Assembly (NCBI GenBank): GCA_903932545.1
Contig: CAIZGT010000172.1
Coordinates: 1-8,263 of the forward strand
Direction of reading: 5' to 3'
DNA from: an uncultured Rhodospirillales bacterium
GTDB lineage: Bacteria > Pseudomonadota > Alphaproteobacteria > Acetobacterales > Acetobacteraceae
DNA: 8,263 nucleotides
A program made the translations under genes and the position numbers. The first letter of the stretch is position 1, and each line of letters starts with the position of its first letter. Below the pieces are notes generated by a model. That model was not told the DNA's origin. It ran no database searches and saw nothing but the letters and a program-made list of their open reading frames with translations. Below are positions 1 through 5,191 of this stretch, one piece after another.

Positions 1-2
1 AC

Positions 3-191
3 TGGACATTCACCGGAACCTGTGGCCAGAGCAACAACGCCATCCTCATCCGCAACCCGGAACTGGCCGAGGTCTACAAGAACTACTGGAACCGCCTGCC
101 ACTTCAGAGTGCCAATCACGCGCTCCTTGACCGGACTGGATCCCAAAGTGAAATCCAACGATGCCGCCATTGGCGTTTTTGCCGACCATGA
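3..191 (+). CDS. C-terminal fragment of a phospholipase D-like protein, cut by the window edge
   Basis: The frame starting at base 3 is open from the window edge to a TGA at 189-191. Its first 33 codons (3-101) read WTFTGTCGQSNNAILIRNPE and continue with LAEVYKNYWNRLP. This resembles the segment after the second HKD motif in phospholipase D-like proteins, where a Ser/Thr-Asn-Trp-Thr stretch is followed by a Gln-(Ala/Ser)-Asn-Asn-Ala motif and a Tyr...Trp-Asn-Arg-Leu helix. The HKD catalytic motif itself would lie to the left of the window. After about base 101 the reading becomes rich in Arg, Cys and His and no longer looks like the family. The tail also overlaps the next gene by 44 bases. 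The real homology therefore probably ends near base 101, through a natural deletion or frameshift or through an assembly join. The family call rests on memory of the motif only. Confidence 0.5.
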   Translation, partial: WTFTGTCGQSNNAILIRNPELAEVYKNYWNRLPLQSANHALLDRTGSQSEIQRCRHWRFCRP

Positions 192-690
192 AGCGGCGGA
201 GGCCGCGATCAAGGAACTGACCAGCGCTGGTTTTGCGATGAAGCAACTCAGCGTGATCGGCAAGGGCTACCACACCGAAGAGCAGGTGATTGGCTTTTAC
301 AATATTGGTGACCGGATGAAATTCTGGGGATCGCGCGGTGCATTCTGGGGCGGGCTTTGGGGCTTGTTCTTCGGCGGCGTGTTCCTCGCAGTGCCGCTGG
401 TGGGCAATGTGATCGTTCTGGGCTACCTCGCCGCGGCCGCGATTTCAGCCGTTGAAGGTGCTGTGATTGTGGGCGGCATGAGTGCGCTTGGGGCAGCACT
501 GGCCAGCATCGGCGTGCCGAAAGACAGCGTGATTGCCTACGAAACGGCGTTGAAAGCCGATGGGTTTTTGGTGGTGGTGCATGGCGATGCCGCCGATGTG
601 GCACGCGGCAAGGCCGTTCTGGGCACGACCCGATCAACCAGCGTGGACGTACACACGCAATACATTGCGCCTCAGCCAGTTCAGGCCTGA
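148..690 (+). CDS. Small membrane stress protein, YflT/GSP17M-like
   Basis: This 180-residue protein has an N-terminal soluble part (about residues 1-60) carrying the typical IGVFADHEAAEAAIKEL start of general stress protein 17M/YflT-type proteins, then a conserved YHTEEQVIGFYNIGDRMKFW stretch. A hydrophobic region of two membrane segments follows (about 64-86 and 87-113), rich in Gly, Ala, Phe and Trp. A short soluble tail contains IGVPKDSVIAYETALKADGF and a VVVHG strand. Many proteobacteria have this architecture under the name general stress protein; the biochemical role is unknown to me. I chose the GTG at 148 because the family similarity begins a few residues after it and a weak GGA lies 7 bases upstream. 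An in-frame ATG at 22 would add 42 residues that instead overlap the phospholipase D remnant in another frame. The next gene starts 27 bases after its stop, so the two may be cotranscribed. Confidence 0.75.
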   Translation: MKSNDAAIGVFADHEAAEAAIKELTSAGFAMKQLSVIGKGYHTEEQVIGFYNIGDRMKFWGSRGAFWGGLWGLFFGGVFLAVPLVGNVIVLGYLAAAAISAVEGAVIVGGMSALGAALASIGVPKDSVIAYETALKADGFLVVVHGDAADVARGKAVLGTTRSTSVDVHTQYIAPQPVQA

Positions 691-717
691 GCGCATTATC
701 AGCCAAAGGAATATATC

Positions 718-1827
718 ATGATGAACTATAAAGGCGCTCTGCTGACAGCAACTATGCTGCTTGCAGTGCCACAATTGGCCCAGGCGCAGAATATTTCTGG
801 CGTGTATTTTGGTGCCGGCGGTGGTCTTAACTTCATGGAAGATCAGCACATCAAAGCAAACTCGCTGCCACCTCCGGTGGGCGGCGTGGCGATGGTGTTT
901 CAGCCGGGATGGGGCGCTGTGGCCAGCGTGGGCTATGGCTTTGGCAACGGGTTTCGCATGGAGCTCGAGGGCAATTACCGCACCAATCACCCACGCAGCC
1001 AGTTTCCTGTTAGCGCATCATCAAGCAGCGCCGAAGAGAAATACGGCGCGATGTTCAACGTGCTCTATGATTTCGATCTCTCGGGCACCAGCGGTGGAGC
1101 ATACGGCATATCGCCCTATCTCGGCCTCGGCGGCGGGCTGATGCACAATACTTGGTCGGGGATCACCATTCAGGACGGTCTGGGCAAGGTGCGGATCAAC
1201 AACAGCCAGAACGGTATGGCGTTCCAGGGCATTGCGGGCCTGGCTTATAATATTGCCGAGGTGCCTGGTTTGGCGGTGACGTTGGAATATCGCCTGGTTG
1301 ATGAACCGTTCAATCGCAACTACGCCTCGTTCTATACCGGCCCAACACGAACGGGTGCCTATAACAGCAAGGTTCTGGGTGACATCAATCACTCCGCCCT
1401 GATTGGCTTGCGTTATGCGTTGTTCACCCCGCCCGCAGCACCTGCGCCGGTTGCGGCGCCGGTGATGTCGGCCGTCAACACCGCCACCCCGGCCCCATCA
1501 CGCTCTTACTTGCTGTTCTTTGATTGGGACCGCGCCGATCTTTCGGTGCGTGCCACGCAGATCATCGCCGATGCGGCGAGCAATGCGACCAAGGTGCAAT
1601 ACACCAAGATCGACGTTGAGGGTCACGCCGACCTGACCGGCTCGCATGCCTATAACCAGGGTCTCTCACTGCGCCGCGCCAATGCGGTGGCGCAGAAACT
1701 GGTGCAAGATGGCGTGCCGGAGAAAGCAATCGTGATCACCGCCTTGGGTGACACGCAGCCGCTGGTGCCCACCGCACCGGGTGTGCGTGAGCCGCAGAAC
1801 CGTCGGGTGGAGATCGTGATTCGCTGA
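718..1827 (+). CDS. OmpA-family outer membrane protein (beta-barrel plus peptidoglycan-binding domain)
   Basis: This 369-residue protein has three visible parts. A signal peptide covers residues 1-23, with a likely cut after AQA. An N-terminal barrel of about 24-235 follows, with alternating aromatic and glycine strands (GVYFGAGGGLNF, GPTRTGAYNSKVLGD, ALIGLRYALF). A Pro/Ala linker (about 237-262) leads to a C-terminal OmpA-like domain (about 264-369). That domain carries the ligand pair of the family: Asp305 in EGHADLTGS and Arg320 in LSLRRA, spaced 15 apart as in known OmpA proteins that bind diaminopimelate of peptidoglycan, plus the closing NRRVEI signature. It should tie the outer membrane to the cell wall. 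AAAGGA (705-710) lies 7 bases before the ATG at 718; a second ATG follows directly and would shorten the protein by one residue. A strong terminator lies 28 bases after the stop. Confidence 0.9.
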   Translation: MMNYKGALLTATMLLAVPQLAQAQNISGVYFGAGGGLNFMEDQHIKANSLPPPVGGVAMVFQPGWGAVASVGYGFGNGFRMELEGNYRTNHPRSQFPVSASSSSAEEKYGAMFNVLYDFDLSGTSGGAYGISPYLGLGGGLMHNTWSGITIQDGLGKVRINNSQNGMAFQGIAGLAYNIAEVPGLAVTLEYRLVDEPFNRNYASFYTGPTRTGAYNSKVLGDINHSALIGLRYALFTPPAAPAPVAAPVMSAVNTATPAPSRSYLLFFDWDRADLSVRATQIIADAASNATKVQYTKIDVEGHADLTGSHAYNQGLSLRRANAVAQKLVQDGVPEKAIVITALGDTQPLVPTAPGVREPQNRRVEIVIR

Positions 1828-1855
1828 ATACGGTGAGCCACATCTGCTAGAACTG

Positions 1856-1896
1856 AAAATAGCCCAGATGGCATTGATGTCATTTGGGTTATTTTT
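1856..1896 (+). terminator. Intrinsic terminator after the OmpA-type gene
   Basis: Bases 1856-1873 pair with 1878-1895 in an 18-base-pair stem that includes three G-U pairs, closed by a TTGA loop. The right arm ends in a run of five T (1892-1896). The left arm begins with AAAA, so the hairpin could also end transcription on the opposite strand, although no gene reads towards it from the right. It separates the OmpA-type gene from the SYLF gene. Confidence 0.88.
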
Positions 1897-1924
1897 ATCG
1901 GCAGCGAAATTTTTGCGTCAAAAC

Positions 1925-1940
1925 TTTGAGTATTTTCCGA
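1925..1940 (+). promoter_or_regulatory. Shared upstream element, copy 1 (TTTGAGTATTTTCCGA)
   Basis: This 16-base element sits 29 bases after the terminator and 110 bases before the SYLF start codon. It differs at one base from the element at 2700-2715, upstream of the OmpA-domain lipoprotein. Its TTGAGT could serve as a -35 hexamer, but I see no good -10 at a matching distance in both copies, so an activator or repressor site is equally possible. The rest of the 1897-2049 gap holds no other structure that I can support. Confidence 0.5.
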
Positions 1941-2049
1941 CGCTACGCAAAACAAAGCCGCACGGTATTTTGCAATCACGACAGTTGAACTACATCACAG
2001 AGTCGATGCGGTGTTGTTCAGCGCCTCAACGAACGACAGGAATTTTCTT

Positions 2050-2610
2050 ATGAACATCCGTAATATTCTGATGGCGACCTGCATCGCGACGGCATCTTTG
2101 GGCCTGATCGCCATGCCGCAGGCCGCTCACGCTGCCTCCGTGTCTGATCTCAACCAAGACTCTGACCAAGCGATCAAAATGCTGATCGGCAGCAATCCGG
2201 TCGCCAATGAAGTGGCCAAGAAGGCGCGCGCCATTCTGGTTTTCCCGAGCATTGTCAAAGCTGGGCTGATCTTTGGCGGTGCGTATGGCGAAGGTGAGCT
2301 GAAAATGGGCGCCACGGTGGACAGCTACTACAACTCGTTCACCGGCTCGTGGGGCTTGCAGGCCGGCGCGCAATCTTACGGCTATGTGGTGTTCCTGATG
2401 ACCGGCAAGGCCGTGAATTATATCCACGAGTCGCACGGCTGGGAAATCGGCGTTGGCCCCACCGTGGTTTTGGTCAATGAAGGTGTTGCGAAGAACCTGT
2501 CCAGCACCACCATGCAAGATGATGCCTACGCTTTCATCTTCGACCAGAAGGGCCTGATGGCTGGTATCAGCATTGAAGGTACCAAGATCAGCCGTATCAA
2601 AACTCCCTGA
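2050..2610 (+). CDS. Secreted SYLF (Ysc84-type) domain protein
   Basis: This 186-residue protein begins with a Sec signal peptide (residues 1-28, cut probably after AHA). The remainder is one SYLF domain. Recognisable blocks are AKKARAILVFPSIVKAGLIF, then GGAYGEGEL, the WGLQAGAQSYGYVVFLMT strand pair, a GVGPTVVLVNEG block with alternating hydrophobic residues, and the closing DQKGLMAGISIEGTKISRI. SYLF domains bind phosphoinositides in eukaryotes. The bacterial versions are periplasmic or envelope proteins of unsettled function, so I infer an envelope role only. The ATG at 2050 is preferred over one at 2011 because CAGGA (2037-2041) lies 8 bases before it and a clean signal peptide starts there. 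The gene stands alone between two terminators and carries the shared 16-base element upstream. Confidence 0.88.
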   Translation: MNIRNILMATCIATASLGLIAMPQAAHAASVSDLNQDSDQAIKMLIGSNPVANEVAKKARAILVFPSIVKAGLIFGGAYGEGELKMGATVDSYYNSFTGSWGLQAGAQSYGYVVFLMTGKAVNYIHESHGWEIGVGPTVVLVNEGVAKNLSSTTMQDDAYAFIFDQKGLMAGISIEGTKISRIKTP

Positions 2611-2641
2611 TCCGTCTGCGATTTTAATTTGATGCTCAGTT

Positions 2642-2678
2642 AAACCTGCGCCACACGCATGAGGTGGCGCAGGTTTTT
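2642..2678 (+). terminator. Intrinsic terminator after the SYLF gene
   Basis: A perfect 13-base-pair stem, AAACCTGCGCCAC (2642-2654) with GTGGCGCAGGTTT (2664-2676), closes a 9-base loop and runs into five T (2674-2678). It lies 31 bases after the SYLF stop codon and ends that transcription unit. Confidence 0.93.
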
Positions 2679-2699
2679 GTGTGATTATTGTGCTAATGT

Positions 2700-2715
2700 T
2701 TTGAGTATATTCCGA
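2700..2715 (+). promoter_or_regulatory. Shared upstream element, copy 2 (TTTGAGTATATTCCGA)
   Basis: This copy differs from that at 1925-1940 only at the tenth base. It lies 21 bases after a terminator and 62 bases before the start of the OmpA-domain lipoprotein, inside a notably AT-rich stretch (about 2681-2765). Its core GAGTATATTC is nearly palindromic, which would suit a dimeric regulator. A TATATT at 2728-2733 could be a -10, but it lies 21 bases from TTGAGT, too far for a standard promoter. Confidence 0.5.
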
Positions 2716-2760
2716 GTCTTATCCATATATATTCTGCATGTAATGTCATTCTTGGAATAT
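2707..2760. repeat. Imperfect inverted repeat upstream of the OmpA-domain lipoprotein
   Basis: ATATTCCGAG (2707-2716) is complementary to CTTGGAATAT (2751-2760) over ten positions with one G-U pair, separated by 34 bases. The left arm overlaps the shared element and the right arm ends 7 bases before the ribosome binding site. It could be two facing protein-binding half-sites or an RNA stem in the leader. The arms are short and AT-rich, so chance is possible. Confidence 0.35.
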
Positions 2761-2777
2761 TTATCCTGGAGATGACA

Positions 2778-3257
2778 ATGATGCGTTCAAAAATGAACTT
2801 GCCAAGACTGACCGCGTTGGCAGCCTTGGCCTTGCTTGGCGCCTGCGCGCAGCCGTATCAGCATCGCGCCGCCGACACTGCCCCGGTTGTGTCGAACCCG
2901 CCGCCGGTGGCGCCGGGGCCGCAGGCGATTTGGTACCATGTCCCGTTCGCCACCGACAGCTTCGCCATCGATGCGAATGGCCAGAGCGTGATTAGGTCGG
3001 TGGTGGCATATCTGCAGCAGAACCCCAATGCCGAGGCCACGATTATCGGGAAGACCGATACGGTCGGCAGCGCCAGCTACAACATGCATTTGTCGCATCA
3101 GCGCGCCGACGGCGTGCGCAATGCGCTGGTGTATGACGGCAAAATTGCCGCTGAGCGGGTGGAAACGCGCTGGACGGGTGAAAGCCGCCAAGCTGTTGCA
3201 ACACCCAATGAGACGGCCGAATCGGCCAATCGCGCGGTTGATATTGCAATCCACTAA
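2778..3257 (+). CDS. OmpA-domain lipoprotein (Pal-like)
   Basis: This 159-residue lipoprotein has a basic N-terminus and a hydrophobic helix ending in the lipobox LGAC with Cys23. A short Pro-rich spacer (about 33-50) precedes an OmpA-like peptidoglycan-binding domain (about 52-159). The ligand pair of the family is present: Asp94 in GKTDTVGS and Arg109 in LSHQRA, 15 residues apart. The closing signature reads NRAVDI where most relatives have NRRVEI. It should be anchored by lipid, probably in the outer membrane, and grip the cell wall. It is not the usual pal gene: no tolB or ybgF lies beside it. GGAG at 2768-2771 fits the ATG at 2778 (6 bases) or 2781 (9 bases), while the upstream ATG at 2772 touches the site and is unlikely. 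A small lipoprotein gene follows after 69 bases. Confidence 0.88.
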   Translation: MMRSKMNLPRLTALAALALLGACAQPYQHRAADTAPVVSNPPPVAPGPQAIWYHVPFATDSFAIDANGQSVIRSVVAYLQQNPNAEATIIGKTDTVGSASYNMHLSHQRADGVRNALVYDGKIAAERVETRWTGESRQAVATPNETAESANRAVDIAIH

Positions 3258-3326
3258 AGCGGTCAGAAACCCCAACGAACCTGCGCCAGGGCGTGCAAAT
3301 CGCTCGGCCAGGATATGGAGGCATTG

Positions 3327-3491
3327 GTGAAAATTCGATTGTTTGTGCTGCTCGCCTTAACCCTGATGGCGGTTTCTGCCTGCGTGGTCGAGCCGATGGG
3401 TGGCGGTGGACATTATCGCGGCGGCGGCTGGGGGGACCACGATGGCGGTCGCGGTGGCGGGCGTGATGAAGGCCGACGGGTCTGGCGTTAA
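3327..3491 (+). CDS. Tiny glycine-rich lipoprotein (54 residues)
   Basis: GTG at 3327 is preceded by GGAGG (3317-3321) at 5 bases and opens a 54-codon frame ending in TAA at 3489-3491. The product has a perfect short lipoprotein signal: MKIRLFVLLALTLMAVSAC (initiator shown as M) with lipobox VSAC and Cys19. The mature part is only 36 residues and is dominated by Gly, Arg, Asp, His and Trp (GGGGHYRGGGWGDHDGGRGG), so it is charged and probably disordered. An in-frame ATG at 3315 would add four residues but would swallow the ribosome binding site. The gene lies 69 bases after the OmpA-domain lipoprotein with no terminator between them, so cotranscription is likely. Similar short Gly/Arg-rich lipoproteins occur near envelope genes, but I know no function. 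It is easy to miss because of its length. Confidence 0.72.
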   Translation: MKIRLFVLLALTLMAVSACVVEPMGGGGHYRGGGWGDHDGGRGGGRDEGRRVWR

Positions 3492-3502
3492 CGGATTGTG
3501 CT

Positions 3503-3551
3503 GGTTGGATGGTGCGGGTTGGATGGTGCTGGGCGTTACCCCAGCACCATC
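3503..3551. repeat. Tandem repeat merging into a 12-base-pair hairpin between convergent genes
   Basis: GGTTGGATGGTGC occurs twice at a 14-base interval (3503-3515, 3517-3529). The second copy starts the left arm GATGGTGCTGGG (3522-3533), which pairs perfectly with CCCAGCACCATC (3540-3551) around a CGTTAC loop. No T-run follows on either strand, so a classic intrinsic terminator is not shown. The place, between the stop of the tiny lipoprotein (+) and the stop of the LpxR-like gene (-), suggests transcript 3'-end protection or weak bidirectional termination. Confidence 0.6.
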
Positions 3552-3556
3552 GCCAT

Positions 3557-4546
3557 TCAGAACCGAACCGACAACGCCATTGAGCCGAAGCTGAACTGCG
3601 CTGGAGATTGATGGCGGAACTCCGCCGTTTGCCAGGTTTGCACATATGACAGGCGAACGCCGCGCCAGATTATCCCTAGACCTGCCTCCCACTCACCGAC
3701 AAACGGCAAATGGCCCACATGGGCTGAGCGGCTGAACAGGTTGCCATCCAAGAACGCATCGCGCGCGACTGCTTGACCACCCGCACCGGCAAACACATAC
3801 CAAGACACATGATCAGATGCGCCGTAGGCATCGCCACCGCTGATACCGGGACGGATGCGGGTCACACCGAAATCGTTGTCCAGGCCTTGGCCGATGCGCA
3901 CGATGGTGGAGGCCTGTGCGTAGTCGCGCACAGTGCCGACACCCACTGCCAGTGCGGGCAGCACATCCGCTTCCAGCCCGGCCAATTGGCCGATTGGCAT
4001 GCGCCATGTGCGCTGATCGAGCACTTCGACCGCTGCCTCGTTGGGCAATTGATGCGACCAGCCGTGCGCGTGCGCGTCTTTGATGAGCGTGTGAAAGCCG
4101 TTCTGCGACTCACCGCCTTGGGCCAACGGGCCGATGACACCCAGGCTCAATGAGAGCGTGTCGCGCGTATTGGCCGTGTCATGCAGCAAGATCCCGGTGA
4201 GGAAATCATAACCCGCATAAGGGCGATCACGCGGATTGGGCACCAGCAGGGCTTTGTTGGAGGGAGTGAAAAGTTGCTGCGTCAGCGTGAGGCCGACGCG
4301 CACCGTGCCGTCTCCCCACAGGCTGTGCGAGAGGTCGTTGGCAACATCCGGCCCCCGATTGGTGCCGGACATCCAGCCGAATTCCTCACCGGCGGTGTAG
4401 TTCTGGTCCGATCCGCGCGCCGCCGTGCTGACGACGTCGTTTTCGCCGCGGATTGTCCAGATTGAATTCACATCCGCCGACTGCGCGCGGGCCGCGCTTA
4501 TCGGCAGACAGAGCAGAGCCCCGGCAAGGAACGTTTTGGTGATCAT
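3557..4546 (-). CDS. lpxR: LpxR-family lipid A 3'-O-deacylase
   Basis: This 329-residue protein has a signal peptide (1-21, cut after ARA) and an outer-membrane barrel ending in Phe (ALSVRF), the usual outer-membrane insertion signal. Family landmarks are GEND (Asn36-Asp37) at the start of strand 1, NYTAG (Thr51), PRDRPYAG (105-112) and GVIGPLAQGGESQNGFH (136-152) with His152. They match Asn9, Asp10, Thr34 and His122 of Salmonella LpxR, which removes the 3'-acyloxyacyl chain of lipid A in the outer membrane in a calcium-dependent reaction. A gapless alignment from memory puts Ala158 where LpxR has the active-site Glu128, with Asp157 beside it, so activity is not certain. On the coding strand AAAGGA lies 9 bases before the ATG. 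The gene is last in a three-gene unit, 21 bases after a two-helix membrane protein. Confidence 0.85.
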   Translation of the reverse strand: MITKTFLAGALLCLPISAARAQSADVNSIWTIRGENDVVSTAARGSDQNYTAGEEFGWMSGTNRGPDVANDLSHSLWGDGTVRVGLTLTQQLFTPSNKALLVPNPRDRPYAGYDFLTGILLHDTANTRDTLSLSLGVIGPLAQGGESQNGFHTLIKDAHAHGWSHQLPNEAAVEVLDQRTWRMPIGQLAGLEADVLPALAVGVGTVRDYAQASTIVRIGQGLDNDFGVTRIRPGISGGDAYGASDHVSWYVFAGAGGQAVARDAFLDGNLFSRSAHVGHLPFVGEWEAGLGIIWRGVRLSYVQTWQTAEFRHQSPAQFSFGSMALSVRF

Positions 4547-4567
4547 ATGGTCTGGTCCTTTAAAGGT

Positions 4568-4789
4568 TCAGGTCTCGCGTCGATTGAGAACAATCAACAA
4601 CCCGCCCACGATGATCAGGCCGAAGCCCAGAATATCCGGCAGGGCCACGCTGTGCTGTTCAGACACGGATGCCGTGAGTGGCCCAACCGCCACCACCGGC
4701 TTTTCGGTGGTGTAGGTGAAACGTCCGATAGCGAGCGCGCCGATGCCAACCAGCAGCAGCAGCACGCCGATGAGGCCGGTGGGTTTCAT
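4568..4789 (-). CDS. Small two-helix membrane protein
   Basis: This 73-residue protein has two hydrophobic helices (about 5-22 and 50-68) joined by a polar loop (FTYTTEKPVVAVGPLTASVS). The positive RR near the C-terminus suggests that both ends face the cytoplasm with the loop in the periplasm. The pattern helix, then a lysine/glutamate loop with VGPLxA, then helix, recurs in short uncharacterised membrane proteins of many Proteobacteria; I know of no assigned function. Its ATG overlaps the stop of the upstream lipoprotein gene (ATGA, 4786-4789), so translation is probably coupled, and no strong ribosome binding site of its own is visible. It is followed by the LpxR-like gene after 21 bases. 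Confidence 0.75.
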   Translation of the reverse strand: MKPTGLIGVLLLLVGIGALAIGRFTYTTEKPVVAVGPLTASVSEQHSVALPDILGFGLIIVGGLLIVLNRRET

Positions 4790-5013
4790 CGGCGGTCCAG
4801 ATTAATTTGGTTCGGCGATGTCAGCGCGCCAGTGCCAGCACCAACAGCGCCACCAATGGCGGCACCTTCGAGCGGAGCGCCAACCAACGCGCCGCCAACC
4901 AAGCCGACGCCAGCGCCAATGCCAGCACCGCTCAGCGCACGGTGGCCAGGATCGTTTCCGCATGCCGACAATGCCAGCAAGGCGGCTGGAATAAGGAATA
5001 TGGAGGCTTTCAT
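4786..5013 (-). CDS. Glycine-zipper lipoprotein
   Basis: This 75-residue lipoprotein has a signal with lipobox LSAC (Cys18) and a mature part consisting almost entirely of a glycine-zipper segment (about 29-68: repeated GAGIGAGVG, GGALVG, GAAIGGAVGAGTGA), followed by a short polar tail. Glycine-zipper lipoproteins of this size are common in Gram-negative envelopes, and their zipper can pack as a membrane hairpin. The ATG at 5013 is preferred because AGGAG lies 7 bases upstream; a TTG two codons earlier would leave only one base of spacing. It is the first gene of the unit with the two-helix protein and the LpxR homologue. Its role there (for example membrane stabilisation during lipid A remodelling) is speculation. 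Confidence 0.82.
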   Translation of the reverse strand: MKASIFLIPAALLALSACGNDPGHRALSGAGIGAGVGLVGGALVGAPLEGAAIGGAVGAGTGALTSPNQINLDRR

Positions 5014-5067
5014 GATCAATCTCCTGCAAGACGGGCGACTAACGCGGCAATGCCGTCTGAGCGAACG

Positions 5068-5097
5068 CTTATATCAGTGGGCATGGATGCGCATCAG
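5068..5097 (-). promoter_or_regulatory. Weak candidate promoter for the lipoprotein/LpxR unit
   Basis: On the - strand TATAAG (5073-5068) lies 18 bases downstream of CTGATG (5097-5092), a poor match to the sigma-70 -35 box. It sits 55 bases before the lipoprotein start in the 177-base gap between divergent genes. It is the only plausible -10 that I see there. Confidence 0.25.
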
Positions 5098-5164
5098 GGT
5101 CGGAAATCACCCAGATTTGGGCGCGACGGTTGCGCCTTGGCACCTCGCCAGACAATTGCGGCGC

Positions 5165-5191
5165 TGCGCACACAATGACACTCTGTGCGCA
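5165..5191. promoter_or_regulatory. Perfect inverted repeat touching the SirB1-family start codon
   Basis: TGCGCACA (5165-5172) and TGTGCGCA (5184-5191) are perfect inverted arms around an 11-base spacer. The last base of the right arm is the A of the ATG at 5191. No Shine-Dalgarno sequence precedes this start. The repeat could be an operator for autoregulation or an RNA stem that hides the start. Confidence 0.45.

Noticed and set aside
22..147. N-terminal extension of the YflT-like gene from the ATG at 22
   Set aside because: The extra 42 residues are Arg/Ser/Thr-rich and overlap phospholipase D-like coding in another frame; family similarity begins just after the GTG at 148.
1868..2053. 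Open frame of 61 codons on the + strand between the OmpA-type and SYLF genes
   Set aside because: It starts inside the terminator hairpin, has no ribosome site, and its product shows no recognisable pattern; the gap is better explained as terminator plus regulatory region.
2700..2733. Sigma-70 promoter made of TTGAGT and TATATT
   Set aside because: The spacing is 21 bases, outside the normal 16-18, and the copy before the SYLF gene has no matching -10.
3043..3645. Open frame of 200 codons on the - strand across the OmpA-domain lipoprotein and the tiny lipoprotein
   Set aside because: Arg/Pro/Ser-rich shadow without family features; the opposite strand carries two lipoprotein signals with ribosome binding sites.
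3773..4465. Open frames on the + strand inside the LpxR-like gene
   Set aside because: They are antisense to a gene with a signal peptide, active-site motifs and a barrel C-terminus, and have no ribosome sites or known motifs.
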